Below are positions 37,750 through 48,890 of a stretch of 53,500 nucleotides of DNA, one piece after another. This DNA is from Chrysomallon squamiferum (lineage: Eukaryota; Mollusca; Gastropoda; Neomphalida; Peltospiridae): the NCBI GenBank assembly GCA_012295275.1, contig CM022666.1, positions 7,008,265 to 7,061,764 on the forward strand, written 5' to 3'. How positions within the stretch are numbered: position 1 is the first letter of the stretch; each line of letters opens with the position of its first letter. The notes under the pieces are model-generated. The model searched no databases. It was not told the DNA's origin and saw only the letters and a list, made by a program, of their open reading frames with translations. The position numbers and the translations under genes were made by a program.

Positions 37750-39732
37750 AGAAAGTGGGTTCGTCGATATATAAATAACTTTCAAGCACAAACACAGACT
37801 TAATGTTACTGTTTGCATTAACAAAAAATTTTGATTTTAAAGTAATCTGTTTTAAACTATGAAGTATCTTTAATAAAAGATAAAGAGAGCTAGTGTGAGA
37901 CAGAGAAAGAAAAGAGGTAGAGAGAGATTTAAAAAAAAGAAAATGAAAGGGAGAAGTAACAACAAATACATTAACTGTATCTTTAATCTCTGCATCCATC
38001 AATGATAAAAACACCGACAGCTGAAAGCCTGGCTGGCTTGCTCACTTGATGAAATCTTATCTAACACTTTTACTTGCTTTGCAAATCTAATTAAATGATG
38101 ACCTTTAATAAAAAAAATATCTTAAAAAAAGAGATATTGTTATAAATTAAAATATTTTAATTTAAATTAAAAATAAAAGGCTAGGTTAAAACTCTTCAAA
38201 ATTTCTGCTGAGCACAGATGATTGAGGAACAGTGAAAATTAAAAAAAAAAATAAAATAATAATAATAATAATAAAAACATTCACTAAATTTAATCACCAT
38301 CTTAGGAGAGGAAAAGGCACACAGTCACTGAAGACTTGAAGATTTTGAAAATTTAATTAGAAGGCTACCACTAACACAAAAAAAAAAAAAAAAAAACAAC
38401 AACAAAAAAACATTAAGTCTAACACTGCAAAATGTCCAGAGAGAGAAAGAAGTGAGTTTCTTCTAAATTTGATCATCTTTTCACAGGATGCAGTGACAAG
38501 AGGAAAAATACTGAAGATTGATATGCTGTAGGATCAGTCCATCTGAGTGAATCTACTGTGTTGTTTCCTGATCCAAGTGGAACTGAGTGTCTGGTTTATT
38601 AAAAGGCTATGCCTGTGTGAGATCTCTTGTAGCTGATGTAAAAATTAGTTAGCTGCAAATGTATCTTCTGTGAGTTCCTTAACAGTGTGATTTTGGCTGC
38701 AGCTTCATTTCAATTAAAGTGAACTCTACAAACATATGCGTGTTTCAAGTCGTTATTATAAAATAATAAACAAAAATTTGAAACTTTCATAAAACTTATT
38801 TTGTGTAAATCTGTGTGGGATAATGAGTTTTAAGAATGCTTCATTCTTTTTTTTTTTTTTTTTTCTTTCTATTACATGAATTCTGTAAAGAAAACTTAAG
38901 TTTGATGTGAAAAGTGGCAGCAAAAAAATCAATCAAACATTATTATTATTATTTTTTTTTTTTTATAACTTACAATTTTATATAACAGTCATCGCCAAAA
39001 AGTTATTTTACCTCGAGGAAATTCAAGGAGGATATTTTATGGCTTTGACTTTTAGAATTTTGTCAAATAAAATCTTACAGAATGGTGGAGCAGGATTTAT
39101 TTTTTTTTTATATTTTTTTTTTTTTTTTCAATTTTAAATTAAATAACTTTTCACTTTAAATTTGAATTAAAAAATACATGTAATTAAATTTTATTATATA
39201 CACTTCTATCGCTTCACAGTGAAGATGGGAAATTTTTTTATTTTATTTTTTGTTTCTGTATATAAAAAAAATTTAAACTTAAATTTTGAATTAAAAAGAA
39301 ATAAAACAAACAAAAACAGCCTGTAATTAAAAAATACAGCCTGTAATTTGTTGTAATTATTCAGTATCTATTATTACATGATCAATATTTGTATATTATC
39401 CAAAAATATACAATTATTATCCATACATCCATTAAATCCATACTTAAGCGAAATCCAAACCTGTTATGATCCATACTTATCCATTAACTAAATCTATTAG
39501 CCAAACCTTTCTCTTAACCAAATCTGTCTGTGATTTTTACTTACTAAGACCTGGAACAGGCTATTATAGAAATCTGTCTATGATTCAAATCTATTAAGAC
39601 CCATAAGAGGCTGTTATACAAAATGTGTCTGTGATCCAAACTTGTCCATAATCTAATGTCATACACGATCCAGACAAACATTTTACTTTCTTTTGGTTTC
39701 AGTCACCAAGCTTCTTGGACGTTTATGTAGTA
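37747..39732. other. Non-coding stretch
   Basis: AT-rich with homopolymers at 38379-38396, 38848-38864 and 39099-39129. 38440-38720 is unique with no recognised frame. Contains the decayed array at 39520-39670. Confidence 0.55.
39520..39670. repeat. Decayed tandem array, unit about 50 bp
   Basis: AAATCTGTCTGTG at 39520, AAATCTGTCTATG at 39570 and AAATGTGTCTGTG at 39621 are 50 and 51 bases apart. The first two units share an AAGACC...AGGCT(A/G)TTATA end. Similar CCATA/CCAAAC strings further left (39420-39500) may be older units. Confidence 0.65.
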
Positions 39733-40436
39733 CAGTATACCCTCACCTGTTCGCGGTACCCCATTCGCGGCCCTGCATATTCGCGGGTTAGGCTCTTAAC
39801 CCTATCGCATCGTATGCTGGTATACCAGGCGAGCATCATAACGTCATAAAAACAAATGCTCGGTAAACCGCACAAACAATATCAATTTTTTTCAATTATT
39901 ATTGCAATACAGTACGTATTTTTTTATAAATGCATACACTGTATATACAGTGCATATTTTTTGTGACCGTGTATTAATAATGTTTTTAATTGCATATTAT
40001 TACCTGAACTGTGCGTACTGTATTTATCTGTCTGTTTGCCTTTAAATTTGTTCCACTTTCTGTCAATTCTAATACATATGTTGTACGCATAGAAAATGAC
40101 TTTACAGTACAGTAATACAGTATGGGTAACTATGCTATGCGGTGTTACTGTCCTCCTGTACTTATGTTTCTTTCTGATTAAAATATTGTTTCAGTACAAA
40201 ATTAAAATGCGTTTACATTATCATTACTACATTAGTGAAATACATAACTGCATGCAATATTACTACATTATTACTGTATTAATGAGTAAGAGTGTCTTTA
40301 GAAAGTGTTTGGGAAGCATCTAGTACCGTATATAATCTCATAATAGACGTTTTAAAACTGCATCCAATATTCGTGGTTTTTCGCTATTCGCGGGGGGGTA
40401 AAGAACGTAACCCCCGCGAATAGCGAGGGAATACTG
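39733..40436. mobile_element. Tigger/pogo-like MITE with TIRs and TA target duplication
   Basis: The left end CAGTATACCCTCACCTGTTC and the reverse complement of the right end, CAGTATTCCCTCGCTATTCG, form terminal inverted repeats. Both are followed by CGCGG-rich sequence, and the element is flanked by TA at 39731-39732 and 40437-40438. CAGTA ends with a TA duplication are typical of Tc1/mariner superfamily elements of the pogo/Tigger kind. At 704 bp with no transposase frame it is non-autonomous. TTCGCGGG motifs recur inside each end and could form nested hairpins. Confidence 0.85.
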
Positions 40437-41567
40437 TATGTATAAAAATAAAATAATATTATATTTCCAATGTGCTCAAGCAGTCACACAGAAAGTTTTT
40501 CACTTAAAAAAAAACCCAACTAATCCCCAAAACTATGAGCTGACATTAACACTGGACAAGTCTATGCCAGAAGGTTTGATGCTATGACTGAATGTTCAGT
40601 CCTGCCAGACGCATGTTAAATGACATGATGATGCATGGGTTGCTTTTTTTTTTTTTCTCTTTCTTTCTCTCTCAAAACCCTGAAGGAAATGTCAGGACAG
40701 AGGGCCCAGACTGTAGGAAGGCACCAGATTTGAGTCTGCATGTTGCAAAGGAAATGAGAAAATAAATGAATCCAAACTAAATTTAGCCAATAATGTTTCG
40801 TTTGATATTCTTGTTCTGTTAAGTCGAAAAAGGATTTAATTTTTTTCTCTTTCCTTTTTTTTTTTTTTTTTTTTTTTTTTATGAAGCTTGGTACAGAAGC
40901 ACCTATTTAAAATAGATCACCTAAAGTTGGATTTGAAGCAAATAAAACTGAAAATTAGAAAGAAAAAGAAGGAAACGGCTCCAGTGTAAATTGTAATCGG
41001 ATTTAGAGAAAATTGGAAACCTTTTTGCGATTTATTTATATAATTATTAATTATCTGGAGATTTATTTATTTATTTAATTTATTTATTTAGTTTTTTTTT
41101 TTTATTTTTTTTTTTTTTTACAATTTTGTTTATTTACTTACTTACTACCTTAATTACTTACTTATTTATTTATTTATTGCATTTTACTTTCATTTTTTTC
41201 TATATAACACAAAAGCTTAATAAAGTAATTCAAAATCAGTATTTAATACTCTAAAACTCCAAAATCATCAAAAATAAAATGTTCATGTTAAAATCATTTT
41301 CATATCTCTTTAACTTTTAAATCATGGCAGATACAGTACACATTACATTACACCAACTGCTAGATAAAAATTTTGTTTCCAACAATATTTGGCCAGAAGT
41401 AATAAAACAGTTGAAAATAGTTTATTTTATTTATTTATTTATTTATTTATTATTGTTGCTGTTGTTTTACAAAGAAAATTTTTTCCCAAAGAAAATTGAT
41501 GAAAACCTTTAATTAAACAAGTTTTGGGAATTTTTGCTCGAAAACAAAGTCAAAACAAAAACTTGAC

Positions 41568-41850
41568 AGTGTTTGTTATTATATCAAATACAATAAACAA
41601 ATAATACACGAAAAGGTATAATCAAAACAGACATATATCTCTGCTTTTTGTTAGTATATCTAATGTTCTAATTATTACAATATCACAGTAACAGTTATAA
41701 TCAAAATGAACTTCTCTACTTTAATTACCAGATCCAGTGTTTCAGTTATTACAATATTGCCATAACACCTGGGGGGGTCAAACTCTCCCTTTCTGCCTTA
41801 ATTATCTCAACCAATGTTTCAATTAGCACACTAATACTGTAACAGTTCAG
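41568..41850. repeat. Decayed tandem array, unit about 75-95 bp
   Basis: AGTGTTTGTTATTA at 41568, AATGTTCTAATTATTACAAT at 41662, AGTGTTTCAGTTATTACAAT at 41736 and AATGTTTCAATTAGCACACT at 41813 are spaced 94, 74 and 77. Intermediate AACAGTT(A/C)..TCAAA segments also align. Confidence 0.6.
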
Positions 41851-41854
41851 GTCA

Positions 41855-42010
41855 AACGCGCTTTAATGCCACTTTCAGTGGCTTAATCATACAAATTGGA
41901 TTAACCTGTGACCTTCTGACCCCTCGGAGATAAATCCATAATCATTTTGTGCGCTGAAAGCCAGGACAAATGACATCAGATGAAAGGAGATGGAGAGAAA
42001 AGCATTGTGA
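41855..42010. promoter_or_regulatory. Candidate conserved non-coding island (very tentative)
   Basis: A rare non-repetitive segment with balanced composition and paired homeodomain-like cores (TTAATCATAC and GGATTAACC) between decayed repeats. No open frame or splice pattern is convincing. The suggestion rests only on contrast with its repeat-rich surroundings. Confidence 0.2.
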
Positions 42011-42361
42011 AATTTTGAAATCTCGTTTGACTAATGGATTCAGGGGTGAAATACTGTTCGACTGTTTGTGGGTTTCTGTCCTGCAGAAGTAGAATTAAAA
42101 TGATGGGATTCTTGGTTTGGTCGGCACACTCTGAGCTGGAATATTAAACTTTTTGTAGGTTTTCTTAGCCTTCGCGTTTTGTCACCAGACTGGAAACTAG
42201 GCAACAGTAATAGACCTGTTGATTTGATTTTTATTTTTTATTTGAATTTTTATTTTTTTTTGATGTTGCAAGCACACACAAATGTACACAATATGTTTTT
42301 AGCACAAAAAGGTTAGAATATTTCGGTTTGTTTTTTTGTTTTTTAATTTTGTAAAATTTTT

Positions 42362-42418
<57 letters not shown>

Positions 42419-43104
42419 TTGTTTTTAACTGATATTTTTTTTTATTATTAATTTTTTACTCAGTTGTTATTAGTTTTTAATCATTTGTTATTGTTGTTCC
42501 ATTATCATCATTGTCATCATTCATCTCATTACATTATCTACTAGTTTTATAATAATAAAATTTAAAAAAAAAAAAAAAAAATACAACAATCAAAGAAAAT
42601 TAAGAAAGTTATTTAAATGAAAGAAAAAAAGATCTGCTGGCCAAAGTACAAAACTTTAATTAAAATCTATTTATGTTCTGTATTTAACTTAGTTCTGCTA
42701 CCGATATTAACATACAAACCTGTATGTATGTTAATAATTAAAAACCAGAAAAAAAAAAACCCAGAAAAAATACAAATTTCTAACTTAGTAGTATGTCTAG
42801 TGTCAGAGTCCTATTAAAAATTATCTCTCAGCATACATTTGGCTAGATTCGTAAAAACTATTTTTAAAAAGCGATTTGTAGAGCTCAAAAAGCAGTCAGT
42901 TTATGACTGTAACATTTTTTTTTTTTTTTTAAATTATACTTTAAAAATGTGGTTAACTGGTTTAAATTTGTAGAAATAATATTAACATAATTAAATATAA
43001 TTTGAAGTTCAAGTTGGCACTTCAAAATGTAAATAACTAAAATTTAAAAAAAAAAAAAAAAAAAAAGGAAAAGTATAATTACAAATATTCATCTAAATGA
43101 AAAC

Positions 43105-43140
<36 letters not shown>

Positions 43141-43299
43141 GTTTTCTTTATAAATATAAAAGAAATTAGTATTAGTATTACAAAATTTTAAAAATCATTC
43201 CAATAACTCCTTACAACTATAAGTGAAAAGAAAAAGATTAACATATAATCAAATAATTCCCCCTCAGAAAAAAACAAACAAAACAAACAAAAAATAAAC

Positions 43300-43480
43300 A
43301 AAAACAGTCATGGGGCTATGTTTGGATTGGGAATTAACCCAGTTAGCAAAATGAAGAGGACAGATCATCCAACAACAAACTTAACCTCAGCCTAGTTCTC
43401 TATCCAGTGAAACACTGCCTTCTGTGTCTTAGAGACCTTATAAAATGTGACCTTATTCAGCAAAATCTGTCCTACTGGTT
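43300..43480 (-). mobile_element. Possible tRNA-derived SINE
   Basis: On the minus strand TGGATAGAGAACTAGGCTGA resembles a tRNA A-box region, and GGGTTAATTCCC about 60 bases on resembles a B box. The arrangement recalls tRNA-derived SINEs, but ends and target duplication are not clear. Confidence 0.35.
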
Positions 43481-44041
43481 CTAGGTCAAAACAGAGAGAA
43501 TAATAATAATTTTCAAGCCATTAGGTTAAAAGTATTGATTTTTCAGTTTTCATCAAAATAAAGTGCTTCAGGCATTTTTGTTTTTGAAAATGTTACTCTG
43601 AAATTGTTAAAAGGAGAAATGCCGATTCATCTGAAGTTAGCTTGTTACATGGCTGTGAATTAGAATGAACTCTTAAACACTCTTTTCTCAAAACTGAAAC
43701 TTCCAGACAAATTTGTTTTAATTATTAGCATCTTTGTTCAACTGCCAGTTTGCTTGTGAACCTATAATGATCAGATCTCTTAAATAAAAAATGTCATGAA
43801 AAGTGTAAGTATGACTCATTTTGGTATGTGTGGTCACGTTTATTATTAATACAGTTACAGTATTTTTTATCTTTTAATAAAACTTTTTTTTTTAATCTGT
43901 TAAACAATTTTTCGGTTTAAGCAACAAAACAACATATGATTCTAATTTAACAGCTGCAAAATAATTGTTTTTTTCAAATAACTATAACAATTTTTTACTA
44001 TTATGATTTTGTTTTCTAACTACATTCATTTACTTATATTA

Positions 44042-44072
<31 letters not shown>

Positions 44073-44081
44073 ATGTTAAAC

Positions 44082-44107
<26 letters not shown>
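44042..44107. repeat. Homopolymer inverted repeat T11-A21-N8-T26
   Basis: Eleven T are followed by 21 A (44053-44073), an 8-base loop TGTTAAAC and 26 T (44082-44107). The A and T runs could pair into a 21-bp hairpin. Confidence 0.9.
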
Positions 44108-44112
<5 letters not shown>

Positions 44113-44525
44113 ACTACAGAATGGTTCTTTTTCATTTTCCCATAATCACCAATAAAACAAAAGGGCTTCCTTGGCCTATTTTATGAATGACAACGTTAGC
44201 TTTGAGTGAAGAAATGTGTTAATTTGAAAATGGACTTATCTAATAACAGTGAACGTGTGGGAGAAGCGAGTATGACACACTCTAATTGTGTGTGTGTTTG
44301 CGGAAACTCTTTATGTCATTCACAGTGTCAGCTACTAATAGTCTGTAACAGAAAATAAAATAAACACAGATTCTAGCTTAGTTTGAGATAATGGATAGAA
44401 GAAAGATTGTGGCTTTTTTTGAATCTGATGGCTTTTTTTTTTTTTTCCCCTGATGTTTCTGTTGGGTTTTTAATCTAAGGAGAATTCAAAAAAACCAAAA
44501 TCAAAGAAAGTCATGAATTAGTTCA

Positions 44526-44580
<55 letters not shown>

Positions 44581-45582
44581 TACTTATTATTACTATTATT
44601 ATTGCTAAATAATTGTGAAATTATTATTGTTATTATTATTACTCATGCTATTAATTATATTGCAGTTTTTATAATTATTACTTTTACTGTTATATTACTA
44701 TTACCATTACCATTATTACTATTATCTTCATCATCATCATCATCATCATCACTATCATTATTACTACAGCCACAAAATCTGAAAGCACTATATTTAACAG
44801 ACCAAAGTTTATACAATTTGTTTTTTCTTTTCTTTTTTTCTTTCTGAGTATTTCAGGGATCAATAATCAGACAGATCATTAAAGAAGATAAAGATATATG
44901 TGACAAGAAAATCATCAATGCATCAGTGATTATTTCTGCAACTTTGAAACTAATCACTCAGTTTTCATGGCTACAGATTCCAATAAATCTGAAATATGGT
45001 TTTCTAAAGAGGTATATTTCATATCTGTGGCTGAAGAAAAAGAAACCCTTGTTTTTTGTTATGGTTTTTTTTTTTTTTTTGCTGTTCTTTTTCTACAAGT
45101 TAATATTGCAGTTTGTTTGATATACATGGAATAATGCAATTATTATGAGTGAACATTATCACTGTGTAGGTAGTTATGTTTTATTAAGAATGGATGGAAA
45201 GATGGATGGATGGATGGAGAGATGGACGTAAGTCATTAAGAGTATTTTCTAAAAATACAAATTTAGTATTTTGCTCTAATGAACAATATAAACTGAGTCA
45301 AGGATTTCTGGCACAAAAAATGGTCACTGGTTAATTTTATATATCCTTCTTGGCAAGTCTCAGAGTTCACATGTCAAAAAAATAAATAAACAGTTTACAA
45401 AAAAGTACATTTTCTTCCTTTTTTAAAACAAATCATCTTATAACCCAATTACTGTTTATTTATTTTCTTTGGCCATAAAACTTGTAGAGCGAACCTGCAC
45501 ACAAAAAGCAGAAAAAAAAAAAAAAAAAAAAAAAAAGTAGGTTATGGTGTTAGTAAAGTATTAGAAATATGTTTTCACTAAC

Positions 45583-45647
45583 CTGAACAGCAGAAATCCA
45601 AGGGAGGTAACTGCAACTCTTCTGACATCATCATTTACATCACTAAC
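45583..45647 (-). CDS. PSMD1: PSMD1/Rpn2 exon ([10 protein letters not shown]...LLF)
   Basis: Fifth and most downstream PSMD1 exon found here: 65 bases, phase 0 at its start, ending in the first two bases of an Arg codon. It encodes [21 protein letters not shown], aligning with human [21 protein letters not shown] and continuing directly from the previous exon (LLHVA). The acceptor is TTTTTGCAG and the donor GTTAGT. This is part of a PC (proteasome/cyclosome) repeat in Rpn2, the scaffold subunit of the 19S base of the 26S proteasome. The intron before it is 5.7 kb. The exon that should follow (human TPEQCPSVVSLL) was not found in the window. Confidence 0.93.
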
Positions 45648-45792
45648 CTGCAAAAATACAAATATTCAAATAAAATGAGTTTTCTGAGAAGGAAATAGCT
45701 GATATTTTGAAAGATAAAAAGCTACACTGATAATTTGTAACTGATTTATGTACCTTTTCAGTGTTTTTAATCATTTCTTATACCACTTATTT

Positions 45793-45843
<51 letters not shown>

Positions 45844-46624
45844 AAAGATAAGATTGAAAAAGGAGAAATAATAATAAAAAAAAAAATAAACTCTAAAATA
45901 AACAAGAAGAAAAAAGAAAGAAAAAAAAGACCATCATTAGAGAGTAAAGAATAATGGAAAAATGGAGACAAAAAAAAAAAAAAAAAAAAATTCCAAAAAA
46001 GAAAAACTAATCATGAAAACACGAATGTTTTACATAGAACACACAGAAAAAGAGACAGAGAGAGATATATGTAATATTTATACTTCTAAAACAAATGTAA
46101 ATAAATATCTCCATATCTGTGCATTGATAAGAAGCATTCTAAATGGCTGCTACAAAGTAAAAGTAAGCAGATGATTCATTCGCACACACACACACACACA
46201 CGAAAAACATACACAAATTAAATAAATTAAATTAAATAAATACTTAACAATGGTCTGCATTTGGGTTTTTTAAGCAAGAAAAAATTCTGCAAATCTAAAA
46301 TTTATTTTGACCTTTATATTAAAAAATATTTAAAAAAAAAATTATAATGATAGATTTTTCTACATTTAGAAAAAAAAAAAAAAAAGATATTTGCTGTAAT
46401 GACTGCCTTGGAAGATGACAGACTAAAATAAATGTCTGATGACTGGACTGTTTCTTCATTATGTCAGGTGCATTAGACACAATAATCTGAATAATGTAGA
46501 TGCTAAAACAAAAATAATTTTAAAAAAAAGAAGATTTCTGAGATATTCTGATGCAGAAAATGAATTAGTGCATTCGGGCTGTGAGTGAAATCGTGAATAA
46601 TTGTTAATTCTTAGTATATTTCTA

Positions 46625-46625
<1 letters not shown>

Positions 46626-46693
<68 letters not shown>
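46626..46693. repeat. (GT)n microsatellite
   Basis: 68 bases of uninterrupted GT, one of the longest pure dinucleotide runs in the window. Confidence 0.97.
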
Positions 46694-46694
<1 letters not shown>

Positions 46695-48144
46695 TTGCAT
46701 CTTTAAGTGTATGTGTGTTTTTAAGTATATACATATATTTCCGTATTTTTGAATTTATGTATATATTTACATATACATGTGTGGTGTACATTTCTATTTC
46801 ATTCTATATGCTTATTTAAGAGTATATGTCGCATTGTGTGTATTTAAATGTATGTGTAGTTAAGTGTACATGTGTATTTGTGTGTATATGTGTATTTGTG
46901 TGTGTATGTGACCACTCAAAATTAGTTTTTATTGTTACTATATCAGAAAAAAAAATATACATGATTTTCTTAATCAATAAATATTGATTTTCAGTTTCAT
47001 CAAAATGAAAATAATCAGCAATTGTTTTCTTTTTGAAAACATTACTGTGTAAAATGTCATATCTCTCTATCATTATGACAAAATAACTACACCATGCAAG
47101 ATAAAAAAGCAATTCAGAAAGTAATTTCTTTTAATGAAAAATCTTTTTCACAGCTGCATCTAATTGTTATTAACTCTCAAATTATCTTTGACATTTTCAC
47201 ACTTTGGGTTTCATTCTGAAAAATATATTAAGCTCTTTGCAAATACGAATATTATACAAGTATAATTATGACAAATGTAAAAAGGTAGGGCTACACACAC
47301 ATGCACACAAACAAACAAACAAACAAACAACTGACTACAAAGATAAAACTGATTTAAATGTCAGTTTGAGTTAACATTCCTTTAGAACAAACTTTTTCAT
47401 TTAATTCCTTTTTTTTTTTTTTTTTTTTGAATTATTGTTATTTTTAAACAGTAGTTAGAAACAAAGATTCTCTTTTGAAATCTTAATTTTTTAACAGAAC
47501 AGTGTTTAATAACTAAATATTTACTCATTTTTAAATTCGTTTTTAAAAACATTTAACAACTACAAAGTTAATTTTAAATCCTAATTTCTGAAGTGAAAAA
47601 GGCCAATTTTTAATTGCTATTATCAAACTTTACATTTTATGTTTCATTTTCCAATCTATTCTTATTACTTTTCCAAATCCTACTTTCTGTAATTTCACTT
47701 TTGTTATATAATTCTCTTTTTTTTTTCTTTCTTCTTCTTTTTCTTTAAACAAGCCATAAAATTTTCTCAGGAAGAGCCAAAGAAGTGAAAATGGACAGAA
47801 ACAAAGTCCTACAAATATACAAGAAAATAGTGTCATCCTGACTACCTCTGGTACACACACAGAGAACAAGCTTCAGACAGCTACATTCTGCACCATCAAG
47901 TGAACTAATTACTACCAAATTAGTGTGAAGATGAGTTTCGCAGGTTTGATCAGGGTTCACAGAACACAAGGGGAAGTAAGCAGCCAAAGGGCAGAGAGAG
48001 AGGAAAAACTCGGAGCTTTGTGAGAAGATCAATAAAACATGCCGTAAGCCAGTGTCCATGTCGAAGTAATGGGCAAAATTCACAGAGGCATTATCTGAGT
48101 CACAGCTCTATGTATTTTATTATATTCTTTTTTTTTTGAATGTC

Positions 48145-48740
48145 TGTTAACAAGTTAACAAGTCTAAGTTTATATTAGTGTCATTACTAGTGTATCAATC
48201 AAATATTTTATTTAATAATTTCATCATAAAAATGGTTAAGTTTAACTGCTGTGTTGGTGATTTGTTATATGTTAAATTAACAAGTTAAATTTATATTGTT
48301 ATTTTTACACATATATTGATGATTTTTGTTTTTTAAATGAATTTTGTTATTACTGGTTAAAGTGTTTCTGCTGTATTCAGATCACTGTCTGTTAAATTAA
48401 CAAGTGAAATTTATCTTAATATTATTACACGTATATATTGATACTTTTTTATATAATAATTTTGAAACTGTTAAAACTTTAAAGGCTGTGTTCACAATCC
48501 ATGTTAAATTAATTAGTCAAATGATGTTATTAGAGGCAGCAACAGTATCTTGATGAAATATTTTTTTGAACAGTTTTGGCAAAAAGCTGTTGAACTACAC
48601 TATACAGAGAGTTAATGTTTGTTAAATTAAGAAACAAATTCTTATGAAAATTATTAGTCTGAGGCAACACTTAAACTGTGTTGTTGTTTTTACTTGGCTT
48701 TAACATTCAAAAATACATTACATCACAATTACAAATCTTT
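48145..48740. repeat. Decayed tandem array, five copies, unit about 118 bp
   Basis: TGTTAAATTAACAAGT-like unit starts fall at 48145 (TGTTAACAAGTTAACAAG), 48270, 48390, 48502 (TTAAATTAATTAGTC) and 48620 (TTAAATTAAGAAAC), spaced 125, 120, 112 and 118. Other shared blocks are TTACACRTATATTGAT and CTGCTGT/GGCTGTGTTCA. It lies inside the 5.7-kb PSMD1 intron. Confidence 0.8.
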
Positions 48741-48832
48741 TTAAAAATGTTTAATTGAGACATGTTTATTTTAGAATAAACAATTTAAATAACTATATTC
48801 ATTCATTCATTCAAAAAAAAATAATAATAAAA

Positions 48833-48837
<5 letters not shown>

Positions 48838-48884
<47 letters not shown>

Positions 48885-48890
48885 AATAAA
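48838..48890. repeat. (AAT)n-(AAAT)n microsatellite
   Basis: About 16 AAT units pass directly into AAAT units. Confidence 0.95.

Larger units (their letters stand above)
40437..45582. other. Non-coding stretch between the MITE and PSMD1 (inferred PSMD1 intron)
   Basis: Long T-runs lie at 40855-40880, 41093-41119 and 42917-42930; ATTT repeats at 41056-41180 and 41423-41448; (ATT)n at 42361-42412; (AAT)n at 43105-43137; (ATT)n at 44527-44570; TCA triplets at 44727-44750; and an A-run at 45512-45535. On the minus strand this is where the next PSMD1 exon (human TPEQCPSVV region) could lie, but none was found. Confidence 0.55.
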
